Positions 15,063-17,471 of a stretch of 17,471 nucleotides of DNA are shown one piece after another (the stretch's first letter is position 1; every line of letters starts with the position of its first letter). The notes beneath the pieces were generated by a model. That model did not search any database and had not been told where the DNA came from. It saw nothing but the letters and a program-made list of their open reading frames with translations. The stretch covers positions 1 to 17,471 of the forward strand of contig DHHZ01000114.1 in the NCBI GenBank assembly GCA_002403515.1. The letters are read 5' to 3'. Both the position numbers and the translations under genes were made by a program. Source of the DNA: Legionellales bacterium UBA4759 (GTDB lineage Bacteria; Pseudomonadota; Gammaproteobacteria; Legionellales; Legionellaceae).

Positions 15063-16831
15063 GAATCAGCATAGAGTTTTAATAAGTTTGCAACAATAAT
15101 GCCTATCATGGCAGAGATACCAATAATTAATAAGGCAGGGACCGTAATATGAGCACAGGCAGAAAGCGCAAAAACTACGACAGCCCCAACGGCAGCGCCA
15201 CCGAGGGCTCCCTGTAATATATACAAAGGAAACTGTTGTGGCTCCAGTGGTTGAAGAACATCATCCCAAATGTCATCAAATAAATCAGATTCAGATTCAT
15301 ATTCAGTTCTATCTTCTTCAACCGGATAAGAAAAGGAGGGATTTTTTTTATAGTAAGGTGTAAAATCTTCTTCAATTTCCTTAGAACTTTGTGATAAACG
15401 GGCTCTTAAACTCTCTTGCAATTCACGAATTTCTTCTTTATCAGATGTGGTCGCTAGTGAACGAATACGCATACATTCTTCAAGCCGGGCCTGATAAGTT
15501 TCTAAGTTTTCTTCATCGATGTAAGATAAAAATCTAAGTTTTTCAATCATTAATTCATTTAGGAGTTTCTCGTCTAATTGATTAAGGTCAAATCGTTGTT
15601 TGGCCTCAATAACATTAGAAAAAAGAGATAAAGTTCTATCGCCTGCTAATAAATTCAAAAATTGACGTTGTTGTTCAACACTTTTTGCAAGCAATATATT
15701 TTTGAATACATTATTTTTTTGCCTACCTGTAGCAACCCTTTCTTGTTCAACACATGAATCTATGAGTTGAGGTAAATTATCAATATCAAATATGGCAAAT
15801 AAACCTGTTAACTTGGTATTTAAGCCAGCATAAACTTGAGTAACTTGTGAGTAATCATCGCTAAACACATCACGAATCAATTGCTCATTTTGAATAAATC
15901 GTTGAAGAGAAAGATAACCAACAGTGTCTAAAGCTTCAGAAAACGAAGCTTCAAATGATTGAGCTTCAAGAGGGTATTGATAGTTTGAATCATAGAGTTC
16001 TGTCACCCAATGAAAATTTCCTCTATTGATAAGATGAGTGAATGTGGTGATTTTGGATGAGGTAAAGAATCGGTTAGAAATAAAAATGTCAGCCTCAAAT
16101 AGATCTGCTAACTGATGTAATTGAGAATCCGTTAACCAGCTGGGGGAAGTGAGAATACGCTCATAAGCTCGTGAAAATCTTTCATAGTTTGCCTCAATTG
16201 CTGCAAAAACCAGTTTATCAAATAATTCAGATTCGATGGGATGTTGTTCTTCATTAGTTTTCAAAGCATCAAAAGTACCAACAACCTTTTTAGCAAGTAT
16301 TTTATAGAAATTTTCTTCAGCACCATATTGATACAGTAAATTTGTTTGCATCGCATCACGACTTAAATCAGCTGTGCGAGGTAAACGTGGGTTAAGTTCA
16401 CACCTAGCCCATTCGCATAAACGATAAAACTCCTCATAAACAATATTTGCATTACCTTTTTTTAAATAGAACTGATATGAAAGTTCTAAATTTTGGGGGA
16501 TTGATGCGATATAAAAATCCTTTAAAATTCTTCGGATTGAGTCTTTTAAGGGATCCATAATTACCCGGTTTGTGGCAAGGGTGGAATCTACCTCATGAGT
16601 TAATGCTTCATCTAAAATTGCTGAAACGCTTGGATCAAATTGTTTCCATTTGTTAATAAAAGTTATTTTTTCATGATTTTTTGCCAAATGTAACTCACCA
16701 AGGATGAAGGCATAAACAGCGCAATCACCCCCACCAAGATTATCTAAAATTTTAGGACGAGTCGAACTCGATAAAGTTTCACTTAAGAGTTGTATAATTT
16801 GACTTGCAAGCTGAAAAAATGTTGGTGACAT
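15023..16831 (-). CDS. OTU-type deubiquitinase-like protein with C-terminal membrane hairpin; candidate secreted effector
   Basis: The 602-aa product has no signal peptide. LDNLGGGDCAVYAF (29-42) matches the catalytic-cysteine loop of OTU proteases (pattern D-x-GxGDC-x-x-x-A), giving Cys37. DSQLHQLADLFEADIFI (235-251) matches the helix-strand segment before the last loop (ALA..f...I.V), and GNFHWVTEL (271-279) gives His274 with the aromatic residue usual after the catalytic His. Asp30 or Asp36 could be the acidic partner. The 237 residues between Cys and His are far more than in eukaryotic OTUs but fit the Legionella LOT subclass, which carries a helical insertion there. Residues 300-480 look helical; an acidic stretch (484-530) precedes two hydrophobic segments (about 535-557 and 563-587). 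Promoter and ribosome binding site are clear. Catalytic fold: moderate confidence. Secretion and host target: inference. Confidence 0.85.
   Translation of the reverse strand: MSPTFFQLASQIIQLLSETLSSSTRPKILDNLGGGDCAVYAFILGELHLAKNHEKITFINKWKQFDPSVSAILDEALTHEVDSTLATNRVIMDPLKDSIRRILKDFYIASIPQNLELSYQFYLKKGNANIVYEEFYRLCEWARCELNPRLPRTADLSRDAMQTNLLYQYGAEENFYKILAKKVVGTFDALKTNEEQHPIESELFDKLVFAAIEANYERFSRAYERILTSPSWLTDSQLHQLADLFEADIFISNRFFTSSKITTFTHLINRGNFHWVTELYDSNYQYPLEAQSFEASFSEALDTVGYLSLQRFIQNEQLIRDVFSDDYSQVTQVYAGLNTKLTGLFAIFDIDNLPQLIDSCVEQERVATGRQKNNVFKNILLAKSVEQQRQFLNLLAGDRTLSLFSNVIEAKQRFDLNQLDEKLLNELMIEKLRFLSYIDEENLETYQARLEECMRIRSLATTSDKEEIRELQESLRARLSQSSKEIEEDFTPYYKKNPSFSYPVEEDRTEYESESDLFDDIWDDVLQPLEPQQFPLYILQGALGGAAVGAVVVFALSACAHITVPALLIIGISAMIGIIVANLLKLYADSQQLPSTNLGPGL
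15065..15232 (-). other. Two predicted membrane segments at the C-terminus of the OTU-like protein
   Basis: The codons for residues 534-589 encode two hydrophobic segments, GALGGAAVGAVVVFALSAC and VPALLIIGISAMIGIIVANL, separated by only a few residues (AHIT). The tight Gly/Ala-rich hairpin follows an acidic stretch with DLFDDIWDD. Such a hairpin would insert both ends on the same side of a membrane, leaving the N-terminal protease domain free in one compartment. Confidence 0.8.
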
Positions 16832-16839
16832 AAAATTAA

Positions 16840-16846
16840 CCCTCTC
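16840..16846 (-). promoter_or_regulatory. Ribosome binding site of the OTU-like gene
   Basis: GAGAGGG on the minus strand lies eight nucleotides before the ATG at 16831, a strong site that fixes the start. Confidence 0.75.
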
Positions 16847-16860
16847 GATAACTGTATATC

Positions 16861-16888
16861 ATTATAGCAATTTTGACAAAAAAAACAA
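16861..16888 (-). promoter_or_regulatory. Sigma-70-type promoter of the OTU-like gene
   Basis: On the minus strand, TTGTTT (16883-16888) and a perfect TATAAT (16861-16866) are separated by 16 bp. The predicted start of transcription lies about 20-25 nt before the start codon, with the ribosome binding site in between. A run of eight T lies in the -35/spacer region. The gene can thus be expressed independently of the porin gene upstream. Confidence 0.6.
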
Positions 16889-16947
16889 CTTTAAAATATC
16901 ACTATGTCATAAGTCCATGAAATCAAAATAGCTGAGGTAAATAAAAG

Positions 16948-17471
16948 TTAGAAGGAAATGGTGGCTTGCTGAAACAAAGTAATTTCTGCAGGTCGATTAA
17001 TAACCATGCTACCAGGTTGTGCAATCGCATCATTTGGGGCTGTCAAACAACCAGGATTGATTGCAGAGGCAAGAGCGCCTGTAGAACACCCGCCTTTAAA
17101 TTTCGTATAAGAAAATTCGGTAGATAATTTAAAGCTATTATTCCAAATCCAATTGAGAACAAAACTATAGGCATCTGCTTTTTGTATTGAGGTTCTTGGG
17201 TCTGTATATTTATATTGTGTTTGTCCTTGAGCATTCACGTAAGAGTAACTAAATACGCTAGGGTCAAGATTTAAGAATGAAAATCGAAAACCCAGTTGGA
17301 ATGCACCAATATCTATCTTATCAAAAGGTCTGAAATTATGCTGAGGCGCATAAATTTCTGCCCACGAGTATTCTTCACCTGTAATATTCCAAAGTATCAT
17401 TCCTTGTCCCGCATGATTAATTTGCTGAACGGTGGGATACTCTTTAATATTGGAATTAAAATAATTACTAA
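16948..17471 (-). CDS. OprP/OprO-type porin, C-terminal part (runs off the window)
   Basis: The frame is open to the window edge, so the 5' part lies beyond base 17471; the Met at 17400 is internal. The visible 174 residues are amphipathic beta-strands typical of phosphate-selective porins O and P: IDIGAFQLGFRFSFLNLD parallels the family's GAWELxxRYSYLDL, DAYSFVLNWIWNNSFKLSTEFSYTKFKGG parallels the penultimate-strand region, and the protein ends EITLFQQATISF with the C-terminal Phe that the outer-membrane assembly machinery recognises. One predicted loop contains two cysteines 12 residues apart. Substrate specificity (phosphate, polyphosphate or other) cannot be judged from this part. Confidence 0.85.
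   Translation of the reverse strand, partial: SNYFNSNIKEYPTVQQINHAGQGMILWNITGEEYSWAEIYAPQHNFRPFDKIDIGAFQLGFRFSFLNLDPSVFSYSYVNAQGQTQYKYTDPRTSIQKADAYSFVLNWIWNNSFKLSTEFSYTKFKGGCSTGALASAINPGCLTAPNDAIAQPGSMVINRPAEITLFQQATISF

Overview
The window is a gene-dense, AT-rich stretch (GC about one third, judged by eye) of a Gram-negative bacterial chromosome. Outer-membrane lipoproteins, a phosphate-selective-type porin, a Dam-type methylase, a TyrZ-type tyrosyl-tRNA synthetase, aromatic amino acid permease and MepM-type peptidase point to a gammaproteobacterium. Two proteins with host-ubiquitin-protease features suggest a host-associated or intracellular lineage such as Legionellales. That placement is inference; there is no rRNA or other decisive marker here.

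Left block (28-7497, all minus strand, read right to left): tyrS, an unrecognised 281-aa gene, rarA, then a complete tripartite drug-efflux set: EmrB-like MFS pump, EmrA-like adaptor and NodT/TolC-like outer-membrane lipoprotein. Gaps are 54, 1 and 25 nt and then two ATGA overlaps, so the six genes could form one transcription unit. The three efflux products would span inner membrane, periplasm and outer membrane.

Middle block: a MepM-like M23 endopeptidase with three tandem copies of its N-terminal module is divergent from tyrS. It meets a spmA-spmB gate-protein pair end to end, with no base between the stop codons. Divergent from spmA by 29 bp is a plus-strand series: a DUF1460 peptidase-like exported protein, a DUF192 protein (ATGA overlap), an OmpA-domain lipoprotein, an aromatic amino acid permease and a Dam methyltransferase (17-nt overlap with the permease).

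Right block (minus strand): a 602-aa protein with the hallmarks of an OTU-type deubiquitinase, a large insertion between its catalytic loops as in Legionella LOT enzymes, and a C-terminal pair of membrane segments. It has its own well-formed promoter and ribosome binding site and overlaps dam convergently by 40 bp. The window closes with the C-terminal part of an OprP/OprO-type porin.

The strongest candidate for something undescribed is the OTU-like membrane protein. The second is the 281-aa protein between tyrS and rarA, whose H-D-Q-C spacing resembles CE-clan (Ulp1/YopJ) cysteine proteases. No stretch over 300 bp lacks a gene, and I see no tRNA, rRNA, CRISPR array, transposase or insertion sequence.
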